27,694 nt of DNA, taken from a virus. The position numbers and the translations under genes were made by a program. The notes below the pieces were generated by a model. It was given only the letters and a program-made list of their open reading frames with translations, had not been told where the DNA came from and ran no database searches. Location of the stretch: positions 1 through 27,694 of the IMG/VR virus record IMGVR_UViG_3300040801_004796. One strand, given 5' to 3'. Below, in pieces: positions 7,183 through 14,597 of the stretch (its first letter is position 1; every line of letters starts with the position of its first letter).

Positions 7183-7493
7183 TGTTTGTTTAAATTTTTT
7201 TTCTCGCGCGCGTTATAGTGAAATGGTGTCCTCACTTTCCACACATCCACACCTTTGATTATCAGTTAGTTATAAAATAAAGGGTGTGGAATGTGTGGAA
7301 ACCGCAAACACTTTCCACACTTTCCTACACAATCCACACACTTTCCACACACTTAACTCTTTAATTATCAGTTTATTAAACCATGTGTGGAAGTGTGGAA
7401 ACTGAAAAGGCCTCTCTGAGAATTTTTCGCCCTTAAAAAAATATTTTGTACCATTTTACTGTTATTTGTTAAAATTTTTAGGATAACAAGGTT
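7183..7493. other. Probable replication origin: gene-free region with TTTCCACAC/GTGTGGAA repeats
   Basis: A 311-base region without genes between the primase-helicase stop (7494) and the 82-aa gene. CTTTCCACAC occurs at 7235-7244, 7311-7320 and 7341-7350, and the inverted form GTGTGGAA at 7284-7291, 7293-7300, 7385-7392 and 7393-7400, with further near copies (ATCCACAC twice). CTTTCCACA differs from the DnaA box TTATCCACA only at bases 1 and 3. Two AT-rich copies of ATTATCAGTT (about 7258 and 7364) alternate with them and could be the unwinding element. The position next to the primase gene supports an origin. A regulator-binding array is the alternative. Confidence 0.6.
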
Positions 7494-10400
7494 TTAGAAG
7501 GGTAAATCTGGGTTGTCATCATCAGATGATGAGTTATTTTCGGTGGCAGGCTCTTGGGTGTTTCTATCAAAAATGCTGTTTTCATTGAGTTGAAACTCTG
7601 AGGCATCCTTAAGCTCGTCACTTACGCTAATAGTATCTAGCGTCATGGCTATACCACTTGTTGGGCTATTGCCACGCCCTGAGCTCATGCGCACCTTATC
7701 AAATACCTGGAAGAAGCTCTCGTCTTTCTTTAAAGCGTCAAGCATTACGGTCTTTCCTGGTGCAGCATCCCTATACTGGCTATACCATTGCCGCTGTATC
7801 TTATTAAAGCATGCTGTGTATCGTATATAAATAAGGTTGCCCTCTATTTTAAAATCCCTGCCAACACGTAGCTGGTCTGCAACCGTGCCGCGCATAGAGG
7901 CCAAGAAGCAATCCCACCAACGGTTTACAATGCTTGCACTTGTCAGTTTTCTGGTCTGTGCATCTATGCCATTTTTAAAATGGTCCATAACATCATTAAG
8001 GCTAAACGGAAACTGAAGCACATCATTAAATATTTGGTAAAAGCTGGCCAGCACACTAGAGTTGCTTATCATTCTACTCTTGGCATCTGGCATTCGCTCA
8101 TTAAGTGTAGCCTTTAAGGTTCTAAAAACCCTAGTAAAGTTTAGCTTTACAAGTTCACGGTGCTTTAAAATGTTTACCGTAAAACCGCTTAAGCCTTGTT
8201 TGGTCATGTCTACAAGCCTATCATACTCTTGCACTTCTTCGTCATTAAATACGGTCTTGCTCATTTCTTCCCATACCAAGCGTGTAATCAAGGCCTCTGC
8301 ATCTGGTGTGTAGTTTCCTGTCATTATAACACTACTAAGTATTGGTATGCTTTCGGTCCCTACATGGCTGTCTATATTGCCGCGCTTGTAGCCGCGTCTA
8401 TCCCATAAGCCTTTAAGCACACCATCTAACTTAGGGTCTCCCGTCTTGTATTCAGAGAGGTGGCTTATCATATTACCAAACTGGGCAAACTCGCGCACCT
8501 GTGCCTTTATGGTACTAACACCACCCTCAAGGTTAATGGCTGTTTGTGGTGTGCCAAAGAAGCTCTGGCAAACATCTGCAAGCTGGTCCTTACCAGAAGA
8601 AGCGGGACCATAAAAGAACAACATGGGAAAGTTGCCTAGCTCCTTAACCACCAAATCCTGAAACATGGAGGCTATAGTGAAAAGTATAGCCGTCATGCCA
8701 TGGTTACGGTGTACCTTAATCACCTGCGCCACGTAGTTGTGAAATGTAAAGCCTGGTGACTTAACCGTTACTTTTTTCTGTGCTTCGTATTTAAAGGCGT
8801 TGTTGCTGTATATGGTATTGGCAGAAGGTACATAGTAGCTTGTGCCATCTTTTTTAAACACACCGTTTTCATTAATGCTAATGGCATCCTGTCCTGGTAT
8901 GGTCACTTCATTATTCCAAACCCAAAAACCTTCTGGCTGCCAGCCTAAAACATCTACCTTTCTACCTGTACCCATCTTATCAAAAAGAAACGCTCTAAGG
9001 CGTTGGTGCTCTTGTCTTCCGCCCTTCCATAAGTAGTTGCCGTGTGCGGTGCAGGCATTGTCAAATGCCATAGGTGTGTTTAAATCTTCGCTTTTAGTAT
9101 CAAAAACCTTTTCCTGTCCGTGTACATTTTTAATGCGTACCAACTTCATGGGAAACTTCTCGTCGTTCATATGCTGAATGATGTCTATACTAAAGTTGCT
9201 TACGCTCTTAAATGTAAAGGGTGGCTCACTGCCTTGCTGCATCCATATTTGGTTGTTGGCCATAAACATCTGGTATTTTTCAATGGTTGGCCGCAGTTCC
9301 TTTAGGTCTGCTTTAATCTTATTAGGTAGTGTGTAGTAGCCGTCTGAGTTTATGGTAAGCGCAGGTTTTTCTTGTAGAGGCTTTTCAGCATCCTTTATCC
9401 ATGTTTTTATCTCGGTCTGGTTTAAGCCAGACTCCTTGCTCAACCATTTAGAGTAAATGCTAACCAAAGCTGTGTCTTCTATCTGCGCAATAAGACCGCA
9501 GATGCGTTTGGCATTAGTGGCTTTCTCTACATCGGTCTTGCCCTCAATCTCGTTGGCCAACAGATATTTAAAGCCATCTTCTACGAGGTCTTTATTGGTA
9601 TTAAAATCTTTAACAGAAAACTCAGCATTATCTTTTTTATGGTGCCTTACATAGTCGTCTGGGTCGCCTTCCTTTAAAATAAGCACCTCGGTTCTAAAGC
9701 CTTCCTTTAAAAACTCCTGTATGTATTTAAGCATGGCGCGTATGCCTGCGGCATCATTGTCCATACAAAACACAACCGTTTGGCAGTAGCGCTTTAAGAG
9801 TTGTATCTGTCCGGCAGCTATTGCGGTGCCACAGCCGGCAATTGTATTTAAAAGCCCATGTGTCTGAAAAGCAATCACATCATTGTAACCCTCTACCAAA
9901 AAAACTCGGTTGTGCTTTACAATGGCTTCTTGTGCCTTGTCCAACCCATACCAAGCACGGTCTTTTTTATAGAGAAGAGACTCTTTAGAGTTGAGCCATT
10001 TAGGTGCTTTTTTGTGGCCTGTTAGGTCTCTACCCGCCAAACCTATTGGCCTTAAGGATTTGCCCTTGCGCTCATAGATAGGATAGATAACACGGTTTCT
10101 AAAAAAATCGTTTTGAGTGGTAATTATGCCTATATCCATAGCATCCTGCTTGCGTCCTGCATCTATGCATAGTTTATAGATCTGTTTGTCGTCTCCAGCA
10201 TACCCTATTTGGTAGTCCTCAACCTCTTGCATGGTATATTGGCGCTTACCAAACACCTCTTGCTTTGCAGGGTGGTCCTCTGGGAGTTCTAAAAAGTTTT
10301 TATGGTAGCGGTTAATTGTACTAATAAGCAAAGGCCTTAAGGCATCTTTGTCTTTTTGCTCTTGCATGTAGGCTTCTGCCTGTTTGCTGTCATCGTACTC

Positions 10401-10694
10401 TATGGTAATGTTAGACAGCTTGGCTACTTCTTGTATAGCTTCCGGATAGCTTAGGCCGTTAGGCAGCGCCATTATAAACTGTATAGCGTTATTGCCACCT
10501 TTGCCAGAGGCAAAGCACTTCCATACACCTTTAGACTCGCTAACCATAAAGCTTGGTGTACGCTCCTTAACAAAAGGAGACAGCCCTTTCCAAGTGGCAC
10601 CAGCTTTTTTTAGTTCTACATAATGGCCTATAATCTGTACTAGGCTTACCTCTTCTTTTATCTTGCTTATGGTGGTTTTAGAAATGTATGGCAT
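7494..10694 (-). CDS. Phage primase-helicase (degenerate CHC2, Toprim, C-terminal P-loop ATPase)
   Basis: A 1066-aa replication protein. Residues of about 1-95 are a DnaG-type CHC2 domain by context (KERTPSFMVSES, KCFASGKGGNNAIQFIM), but the metal ligands are mostly gone: Ser39, Val42 and Ser63 replace Cys, His and Cys, and only Cys60 remains. The Toprim catalytic core is intact: VEGYND with E268 and D272, and MDNDAAG with D312 and D314. The C-terminal part has a P-loop (GPASSGKDQLAD, about 696-706) where Asp703 takes the place of the usual Ser/Thr. It is then followed by conserved helicase-like motifs (SVIMTGNYTPDAEALITRLV). It should prime and unwind phage DNA. It starts 2 bases after the 36-aa gene and lies beside the probable origin. 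Confidence 0.85.
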   Translation of the reverse strand: MPYISKTTISKIKEEVSLVQIIGHYVELKKAGATWKGLSPFVKERTPSFMVSESKGVWKCFASGKGGNNAIQFIMALPNGLSYPEAIQEVAKLSNITIEYDDSKQAEAYMQEQKDKDALRPLLISTINRYHKNFLELPEDHPAKQEVFGKRQYTMQEVEDYQIGYAGDDKQIYKLCIDAGRKQDAMDIGIITTQNDFFRNRVIYPIYERKGKSLRPIGLAGRDLTGHKKAPKWLNSKESLLYKKDRAWYGLDKAQEAIVKHNRVFLVEGYNDVIAFQTHGLLNTIAGCGTAIAAGQIQLLKRYCQTVVFCMDNDAAGIRAMLKYIQEFLKEGFRTEVLILKEGDPDDYVRHHKKDNAEFSVKDFNTNKDLVEDGFKYLLANEIEGKTDVEKATNAKRICGLIAQIEDTALVSIYSKWLSKESGLNQTEIKTWIKDAEKPLQEKPALTINSDGYYTLPNKIKADLKELRPTIEKYQMFMANNQIWMQQGSEPPFTFKSVSNFSIDIIQHMNDEKFPMKLVRIKNVHGQEKVFDTKSEDLNTPMAFDNACTAHGNYLWKGGRQEHQRLRAFLFDKMGTGRKVDVLGWQPEGFWVWNNEVTIPGQDAISINENGVFKKDGTSYYVPSANTIYSNNAFKYEAQKKVTVKSPGFTFHNYVAQVIKVHRNHGMTAILFTIASMFQDLVVKELGNFPMLFFYGPASSGKDQLADVCQSFFGTPQTAINLEGGVSTIKAQVREFAQFGNMISHLSEYKTGDPKLDGVLKGLWDRRGYKRGNIDSHVGTESIPILSSVIMTGNYTPDAEALITRLVWEEMSKTVFNDEEVQEYDRLVDMTKQGLSGFTVNILKHRELVKLNFTRVFRTLKATLNERMPDAKSRMISNSSVLASFYQIFNDVLQFPFSLNDVMDHFKNGIDAQTRKLTSASIVNRWWDCFLASMRGTVADQLRVGRDFKIEGNLIYIRYTACFNKIQRQWYSQYRDAAPGKTVMLDALKKDESFFQVFDKVRMSSGRGNSPTSGIAMTLDTISVSDELKDASEFQLNENSIFDRNTQEPATENNSSSDDDNPDLPF

Positions 10695-10696
10695 AG

Positions 10697-10807
10697 TTAA
10701 TTAAATAATGGGAGTATGTATTTTATAAAAAGGTTGATTAATACAAGTGGTAGAAGCAGAAACACTACGGCCTGCTTTATACATTTTGCGGAGTTTTCTT
10801 TGCTCAT
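10697..10807 (-). CDS. 36-aa predicted membrane peptide
   Basis: A 36-aa peptide beginning MSKENSAKCIKQ and continuing into a single hydrophobic helix (VVFLLLPLVLINLFIKYILP). The basic N-terminus suggests an N-in orientation. Its ATG overlaps the TGA of the methyltransferase gene (ATGA), and its stop is 2 bases before the primase ATG, so it is translated within the operon. It is too short for automatic gene finding. The tight packing on both sides argues that it is real. Function unknown. A holin-like or exclusion role cannot be shown. Confidence 0.6.
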   Translation of the reverse strand: MSKENSAKCIKQAVVFLLLPLVLINLFIKYILPLFN

Positions 10808-11811
10808 AGAAGAGTTAGTTTTTTAGTTACAGCGGCAACTACATCTACAGTAACCGCATTGCCTAGCATTTTATAGCGCTGGGTTTTGCTTATTTCTTTT
10901 ACCTCACCGCTATAGTTGCCGTACTTTGTCCAATCATCTGGAAACCCTTGTAAACGTTCGCACTCTATTTCGGTTAATTGTCTTATTTTTTTATCAATAA
11001 AAATGGAGTTGTCTTTTGTTGGGCTTCCTAATATGGTATTAGTAATATTACCTTCTACTGCAATTAATTTTTTATCCCTAAAAGAGTTTGATCCTGTTTT
11101 TTTTCGTTGCAGCTTTGCTTCTTCTGTTCTAACTTCTTTTATAGGCCAAACCTTAATAAAGTCACCGCACCAATTAGAATATTGTCTTGCCATTTGTGGC
11201 AATGCTATTGAGTTGTTATCTGAGTATATTTTTTTTTCAGCCTTGTTTCTTTTGTTACAAACTCGATTTGTTTCTGTGATAGGAAATACTTGTCTTGTAC
11301 TTCGTCCTGCAAGATGTCCGACAAGGTATATCCGCTCTCTATTTTGGGGTAAAAACCAGCTTGTATTAAGCAGTTGCCATTCAAGTCTATAGTTCCCAAT
11401 GTTGGTAAAGGCGTGGAGAATTGCCCAAAAGTCTGCACCATCATTTGAGGAGAACGTTCCTTTAACATTTTCCCAGATAAAAACACTTGGTTGTATTTCA
11501 GAAACAAGTCTAATTGCCTCCATGATAAGGCTACTTCTTTGTCCTTCCATGCCTTTTCGTTTTCCAGCCAAGCTAAAATCTTGGCAAGGGCTTCCGAAAG
11601 TGATAATGTCTGCTTGACCTCGTGTTCCTCGAACATCTGTAACTGAACCAATGTATTCTGCATCTTTAAAATTGTATTTATAATTTGCTATTGCGTGTTT
11701 ATCTATTTCACTGTAATAGTGATTTTTTATGTTAAAACCAGCGCGCTTTAATCCAAGGGTAAAACCTCCTATACCACTAAAAAGCTCTATAACATCTATG
11801 GTCTTGCTCAT
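10804..11811 (-). CDS. DNA (cytosine-5-)-methyltransferase, orphan
   Basis: A 335-aa C5-cytosine methyltransferase. Motif I, ELFSGIGGFTLGLKRAGF, binds S-adenosylmethionine at residues 9-26. Motif IV, GSPCQDFSLAGKR, has the catalytic Cys76. Motif VI, FIWENVKG, is at 111-118, motif VIII QNRERIYLVG lies further on, and the closing motif LGNAV is near residue 320. The length is normal for a single-domain enzyme. No restriction endonuclease gene is visible in the operon, so it is probably an orphan enzyme that protects phage DNA from host restriction or affects regulation. Its ATG overlaps the TGA of the 62-aa gene (ATGA), and it is coupled to the 36-aa gene. Its target sequence cannot be read from the protein. 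Confidence 0.92.
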   Translation of the reverse strand: MSKTIDVIELFSGIGGFTLGLKRAGFNIKNHYYSEIDKHAIANYKYNFKDAEYIGSVTDVRGTRGQADIITFGSPCQDFSLAGKRKGMEGQRSSLIMEAIRLVSEIQPSVFIWENVKGTFSSNDGADFWAILHAFTNIGNYRLEWQLLNTSWFLPQNRERIYLVGHLAGRSTRQVFPITETNRVCNKRNKAEKKIYSDNNSIALPQMARQYSNWCGDFIKVWPIKEVRTEEAKLQRKKTGSNSFRDKKLIAVEGNITNTILGSPTKDNSIFIDKKIRQLTEIECERLQGFPDDWTKYGNYSGEVKEISKTQRYKMLGNAVTVDVVAAVTKKLTLL

Positions 11812-11996
11812 AATTTAAAATCCTTTTTTTCTGCAATTAACATTCTGGTAGTTAAGCGCTCAATGGATAGTGCTTCTGGAAACAGACGCTCTACATAGGC
11901 ATAGCTCTCTGCGGCAATAAATTGGTCTTCTGTGTTTTTTAGGCTGCCAAAATTTTTAACCTCTGTGGTGACTTTAAATAAGTTGCTTGTTGTCAT
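11808..11996 (-). CDS. Small hypothetical protein of the early operon
   Basis: A 62-aa protein (MTTSNLFKVTTEVKNFGSLK), acidic to neutral and alpha/beta, with a closing helix EALSIERLTTRMLIAEKKDF. No family is recognised, though similar small proteins are frequent in flavobacterial phage early operons. It is joined to both neighbours by ATGA overlaps (11808-11811 and 11993-11996), which supports translation. Confidence 0.6.
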   Translation of the reverse strand: MTTSNLFKVTTEVKNFGSLKNTEDQFIAAESYAYVERLFPEALSIERLTTRMLIAEKKDFKL

Positions 11997-12226
11997 TTTT
12001 TAGTTTTATTTATAATGAGGTCTAGTGTTTTTAATTCTTCTATAGTTATTGGCATTCCTACCACTTCATCAATGGTTAGGGCTACCATTTCTAAAGAATT
12101 GTCTATGTTTTTATAGGTAAACTCAATTTGCATTAACCCTTTTTTAAAGCGTCTTGTCCACCATTCATCATGCGAATAGCTTTTTATAAAGTCAAAGCCA
12201 AGTAATTCTATTTGGTTTTCTGTCAT
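11993..12226 (-). CDS. Small hypothetical protein of the early operon
   Basis: A 77-aa protein with the pattern DEWWTRRFKKGLMQIEFTYK followed by strands and a short helix, reminiscent of compact beta-sheet proteins that pair with DNA or proteins. No family is recognised. It begins 11 bases after the stop of the outer-membrane gene and ends in an ATGA overlap with the next gene. Confidence 0.6.
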   Translation of the reverse strand: MTENQIELLGFDFIKSYSHDEWWTRRFKKGLMQIEFTYKNIDNSLEMVALTIDEVVGMPITIEELKTLDLIINKTKK

Positions 12227-12237
12227 GTCGTTAAGCT

Positions 12238-12726
12238 TTAAAATCTAAATCCTACTTCTGTAAATGTGCTATACTGGGTTTGGTAGCTATCGTTTCCCCA
12301 AACCTTGCTGTCGCCACGCTTATCATAAGCGCCGCGCAAGCCTATAAAAAAAGTTGGTGTTATATTCCACTGTGCACCAAACTCCAAGCCTATCAATCCG
12401 TGGCCTTCTCCACCTCGCTGTATGGCACCGAGACGAACACCTGCAAAAGCCCTAAGCTGCGGCCTTAACCTTCCAAGGTTTATGTTTCCGCCTATGGTTG
12501 CTATAGTGTGCAGATAGTCATACCCTCTAAGGTCTGGGTAAACAAAAAGGTCAGCGCCAGCATATACGCTTCTATTTTGGTATTGTATGTTTGCGCCAAT
12601 ATTGGCGCCGTCTCCTTGCATCCATGCATAGGGACTGTTAAAAATGGTGACTGCAAATTTATTTTGGTAATCTTGGGCGCTTAGGTTAAGGGCCCATATA
12701 AAAATTAAAAGTTGTACTAGTTTCAT
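12238..12726 (-). CDS. Outer-membrane beta-barrel protein carried by the phage
   Basis: A 162-aa protein with a signal peptide at the N-terminus (MKLVQLLIFIWALNLSAQ, cleavage likely after Ala-17 or Gln-18) and eight or so alternating amphipathic strands. It ends in ..YSTFTEVGFRF, a C-terminal Phe as required for recognition by the BAM machinery. The length fits a small eight-stranded barrel. It should sit in the host outer membrane. In an early phage operon such a protein is a candidate lysogenic conversion or superinfection-exclusion factor that masks or alters the receptor. It is preceded by a strong terminator (12747-12788), so it may use its own promoter or readthrough. Function is inference. 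Confidence 0.75.
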   Translation of the reverse strand: MKLVQLLIFIWALNLSAQDYQNKFAVTIFNSPYAWMQGDGANIGANIQYQNRSVYAGADLFVYPDLRGYDYLHTIATIGGNINLGRLRPQLRAFAGVRLGAIQRGGEGHGLIGLEFGAQWNITPTFFIGLRGAYDKRGDSKVWGNDSYQTQYSTFTEVGFRF

Positions 12727-12746
12727 TTATATAATATTTTAAAAAA

Positions 12747-12788
12747 CACCTTGGCGCTTAAAAAGGCAATTAAAATGGCGCCAAGGTG
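12747..12788 (-). terminator. Strong intrinsic terminator inside the early region
   Basis: An 11-bp perfect stem, CACCTTGGCGC (12747-12757) with GCGCCAAGGTG (12778-12788), a 20-base loop, and TTTTTT on the minus strand after it. It should end the transcript that starts near 14600 at the 41-aa gene, leaving the downstream genes from 12726 to read-through, antitermination or a separate promoter. Confidence 0.82.
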
Positions 12789-12806
12789 CAGCTATTAATC
12801 AAGGAG

Positions 12807-12932
12807 CTACGGCTGCTCCTCAAGGGTAGTTTTTGTCCAATGGTTTACCTTTTGTATAATATCCTTTGGTGTTTCCCCAGCGCGTATCATATGCCGTACT
12901 GCCGCGCGTATTTTAGCCTCGTAGAATTCCAT
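12807..12932 (-). CDS. 41-aa hypothetical protein
   Basis: A 41-aa peptide (MEFYEAKIRAAVRHMIRAGE, then TPKDIIQKVNHW) predicted helical and basic. Its start overlaps the TAA of the 113-aa gene by one base (TAATG), and its stop lies just before the terminator. The coupling supports translation. Function unknown. Confidence 0.5.
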   Translation of the reverse strand: MEFYEAKIRAAVRHMIRAGETPKDIIQKVNHWTKTTLEEQP

Positions 12933-13273
12933 TAGCTGTGCTTTACTGCCAATAATTGATAGTCTCCTAAGCGCATGTTTAAGCTAGGCTCGTTATAAAA
13001 CAACCAAACCGCCACAACATCTTCTACTTTAAGGAGCGCCATGTATAGTTTTATAGAGCTTGTGCGCCTGCCTTTAACATAGGCTTTTACTATGGTGTTG
13101 GCATCCAGTAAATATTGAAGCTCTGGTAGTGGTTTTTCTGGCAACGGCTTATTGTGCCGCATGGCATCGTAATAAGCTTTGGTAAGGTGTACAATATTAA
13201 AGTAGGAGGCTAGATCGTGCTCTTTTTTGCATCGTATTTCCCTGCGTATTGGTGCTACTGTTGTGTGGTCCAT
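12932..13273 (-). CDS. Hypothetical protein of the early operon
   Basis: A 113-aa protein if the ATG at 13273 (MDHTTVAPIRREIRCKKE) is used. That start is 2 bases after the upstream stop. A frame extension to 13324 would overlap the 70-aa gene by 49 bases, so I prefer the short form. The protein is basic and mixed alpha/beta with no recognised motif (..SIKLYMALLKVEDVVAVWLF..). Function unknown. Confidence 0.62.
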   Translation of the reverse strand: MDHTTVAPIRREIRCKKEHDLASYFNIVHLTKAYYDAMRHNKPLPEKPLPELQYLLDANTIVKAYVKGRRTSSIKLYMALLKVEDVVAVWLFYNEPSLNMRLGDYQLLAVKHS

Positions 13274-13275
13274 GA

Positions 13276-13488
13276 TTAAAAGTTTTTTACTATTCGTGGG
13301 TCTATAACCTCTATATTTAGCCAAGACCTTGTTTTGTTAAATTCATTCTGTAAATTTTGCAACTGCTTTTGGTAGCCTTGCCTAAGAGTAAAGGCCTCTT
13401 GTGGGCTTAGTTTTTCGCTGTTGTAAGTGTGTGCTATCTGAGCCTTACAGCGGTTGATGTCCTGCTCAATGGTTTCTAATGTTCGCAT
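13276..13488 (-). CDS. Small coiled-coil protein
   Basis: A 70-aa protein with a heptad-like helical body (ETIEQDINRCKAQIAHTYNS, QGYQKQLQNLQNEFNKTRSW). It overlaps the end of the LuxR-type regulator by 13 bases and ends 2 bases before the next start. Function unknown. It may be a small partner of the regulator. Confidence 0.55.
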   Translation of the reverse strand: MRTLETIEQDINRCKAQIAHTYNSEKLSPQEAFTLRQGYQKQLQNLQNEFNKTRSWLNIEVIDPRIVKNF

Positions 13489-14084
13489 GTGATATGGTGT
13501 TTTAATGATATTACTGCTAGGCTTACCTTGTTGTCTACACCTAGTTTTTTAAAGAGGTTTTTCTTGTGGAAGTCAAAAGTGCCAATACATATACCCAGTT
13601 TATGTGCAATGGCTTTGTCTGGCAGTCCTTCTATGATGTCATCTAAAATCTTAAGGTCGCGCTGGCTAAGGTGCGCACCGTTAATGTTTATAAACTTATT
13701 ACTGAATTGTAGCGAAGGGCAGTTTTTAGATTCCCTAAAGTTTTCTGATGGTTGTAGTGTGCCATCAATAACATCTGGTGTATGGTCTAGGTCGCCATAC
13801 ATATAATAGGTGTATAGCTCTACAAGTCTGTTAAGGTTGTGAGCCTCTGCCTTATAATTGTTGCTTAAAAATTTAACCGCCTCGTGGTCCGTAAAGAACA
13901 GCGCTTTTAATTTTTTATAGATGGGTTTGGGGAGGGCTTTCCATGTCTTGGTGTGGCCGTGCTGCATCCACAACACGGTCTTAGAACCCGATACACCAAC
14001 AAACTCAATGTTTTGGTCTGTTGGTAAAACTCCAGCCGGAAGGTCTTGGCTGGTCTCTGTGCTTTGTTTAACTTTGCTTTGCAT
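13476..14084 (-). CDS. LuxR-type HTH transcriptional regulator
   Basis: A 202-aa protein. Residues of about 138-195 are a LuxR-type helix-turn-helix: LSQRDLKILDDIIEGLPDKA, then a recognition helix with the IGTFDFHKKNLFKKLG motif. The first 130 residues have no known sensor domain. Such proteins activate or repress transcription from DNA sites. As the third gene of the early operon it is a candidate activator for later phage genes. A 10-bp hairpin (14119-14144) lies in the leader. Its start ATG at 14084 gives a full-length HTH. Confidence 0.72.
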   Translation of the reverse strand: MQSKVKQSTETSQDLPAGVLPTDQNIEFVGVSGSKTVLWMQHGHTKTWKALPKPIYKKLKALFFTDHEAVKFLSNNYKAEAHNLNRLVELYTYYMYGDLDHTPDVIDGTLQPSENFRESKNCPSLQFSNKFININGAHLSQRDLKILDDIIEGLPDKAIAHKLGICIGTFDFHKKNLFKKLGVDNKVSLAVISLKHHITCEH

Positions 14085-14118
14085 AACATTTCTAATTTTA
14101 AGGATTAATGTTGTGTTT

Positions 14119-14144
14119 AAATCCTAAGTTGCCGCTTAGGATTT
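14119..14144. repeat. 10-bp hairpin between the membrane gene and the LuxR-type gene
   Basis: AAATCCTAAG (14119-14128) and CTTAGGATTT (14135-14144) with a 6-base loop. A T-run follows on the plus strand only, so it would terminate plus-strand transcripts. On the minus strand it is a leader hairpin just before the ATG at 14084, and may limit readthrough or regulate the LuxR-type gene. Confidence 0.6.
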
Positions 14145-14145
14145 T

Positions 14146-14280
14146 TTAATTATAGCCACCATACAATAGTATAGCGGCTACGATAAAAACAGCTATGCCA
14201 ATCTCGCAGGCCGTTGTGGTAACGTCCCAGACATTAAAGGCTTCTTGCTGTGTTTTTCGTTTATTTCGTTTAATTCTCAT
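14146..14280 (-). CDS. 44-aa predicted membrane protein
   Basis: A 44-aa peptide with a basic N-terminus (MRIKRNKRKTQQEAFNVWDV) and a hydrophobic helix (GIAVFIVAAILLYGGY). Its ATG overlaps the TGA of the Cro-like gene (ATGA). Function unknown. It may be a small early membrane protein such as an exclusion or lysis-related factor. An ATACAATAGTATAG sequence inside it (14161-14174) matches an operator copy at 18234-18247 exactly. Confidence 0.55.
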   Translation of the reverse strand: MRIKRNKRKTQQEAFNVWDVTTTACEIGIAVFIVAAILLYGGYN

Positions 14281-14534
14281 GCCTCTAGCAGTTCTTTTTT
14301 GCGTTTTATAAATTCTTGCTTTTGGTTTTTTGTTGTCTCGTACACATCTAGTATTGCCGCTTCAATTAAAAGGTTTTCCTTTTGGCCATAGAACACTTGC
14401 GACACCATGCTTGCGCTGTAGTGCCTGTTGTTTTTAGATTTTATTTTTCTGGATTTTAAAAGGTCCAAAACCTCTTGGCGCCACGTTCTGTTTAGGTGTT
14501 CTTTTAGCTCTTGTCGCTGTTTTTGGCTAATCAT
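14277..14534 (-). CDS. Cro-like small DNA-binding protein, first early gene
   Basis: An 85-aa basic helical protein at the head of the early operon, divergent from the repressor, which is the classical position of cro. A helix-turn-helix-like stretch is SASMVSQVFYGQKENLLIEA with basic flanks (LKSRKIKSKNNR). It probably binds the intergenic control region 14535-14674. It is coupled to the next gene by an ATGA overlap. The motif is suggestive but not decisive. Confidence 0.55.
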   Translation of the reverse strand: MISQKQRQELKEHLNRTWRQEVLDLLKSRKIKSKNNRHYSASMVSQVFYGQKENLLIEAAILDVYETTKNQKQEFIKRKKELLEA

Positions 14535-14545
14535 AGAAAACTGTT

Positions 14546-14597
14546 ATTGCGGTGTTACTACTTTATTACTACTTTAGTACCGAAGTGTTACCGCAAT
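14546..14597. promoter_or_regulatory. Compound operator: inverted ATTGCGGT flanking two tandem 11-base repeats
   Basis: ATTGCGGT (14546-14553) and ACCGCAAT (14590-14597) form an inverted repeat that flanks TTACTACTTTA repeated exactly in tandem (14555-14565 and 14566-14576). The array lies in the leader of the Cro-like gene, right after its promoter. It is a candidate second operator, perhaps for the Cro-like protein. Confidence 0.5.
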
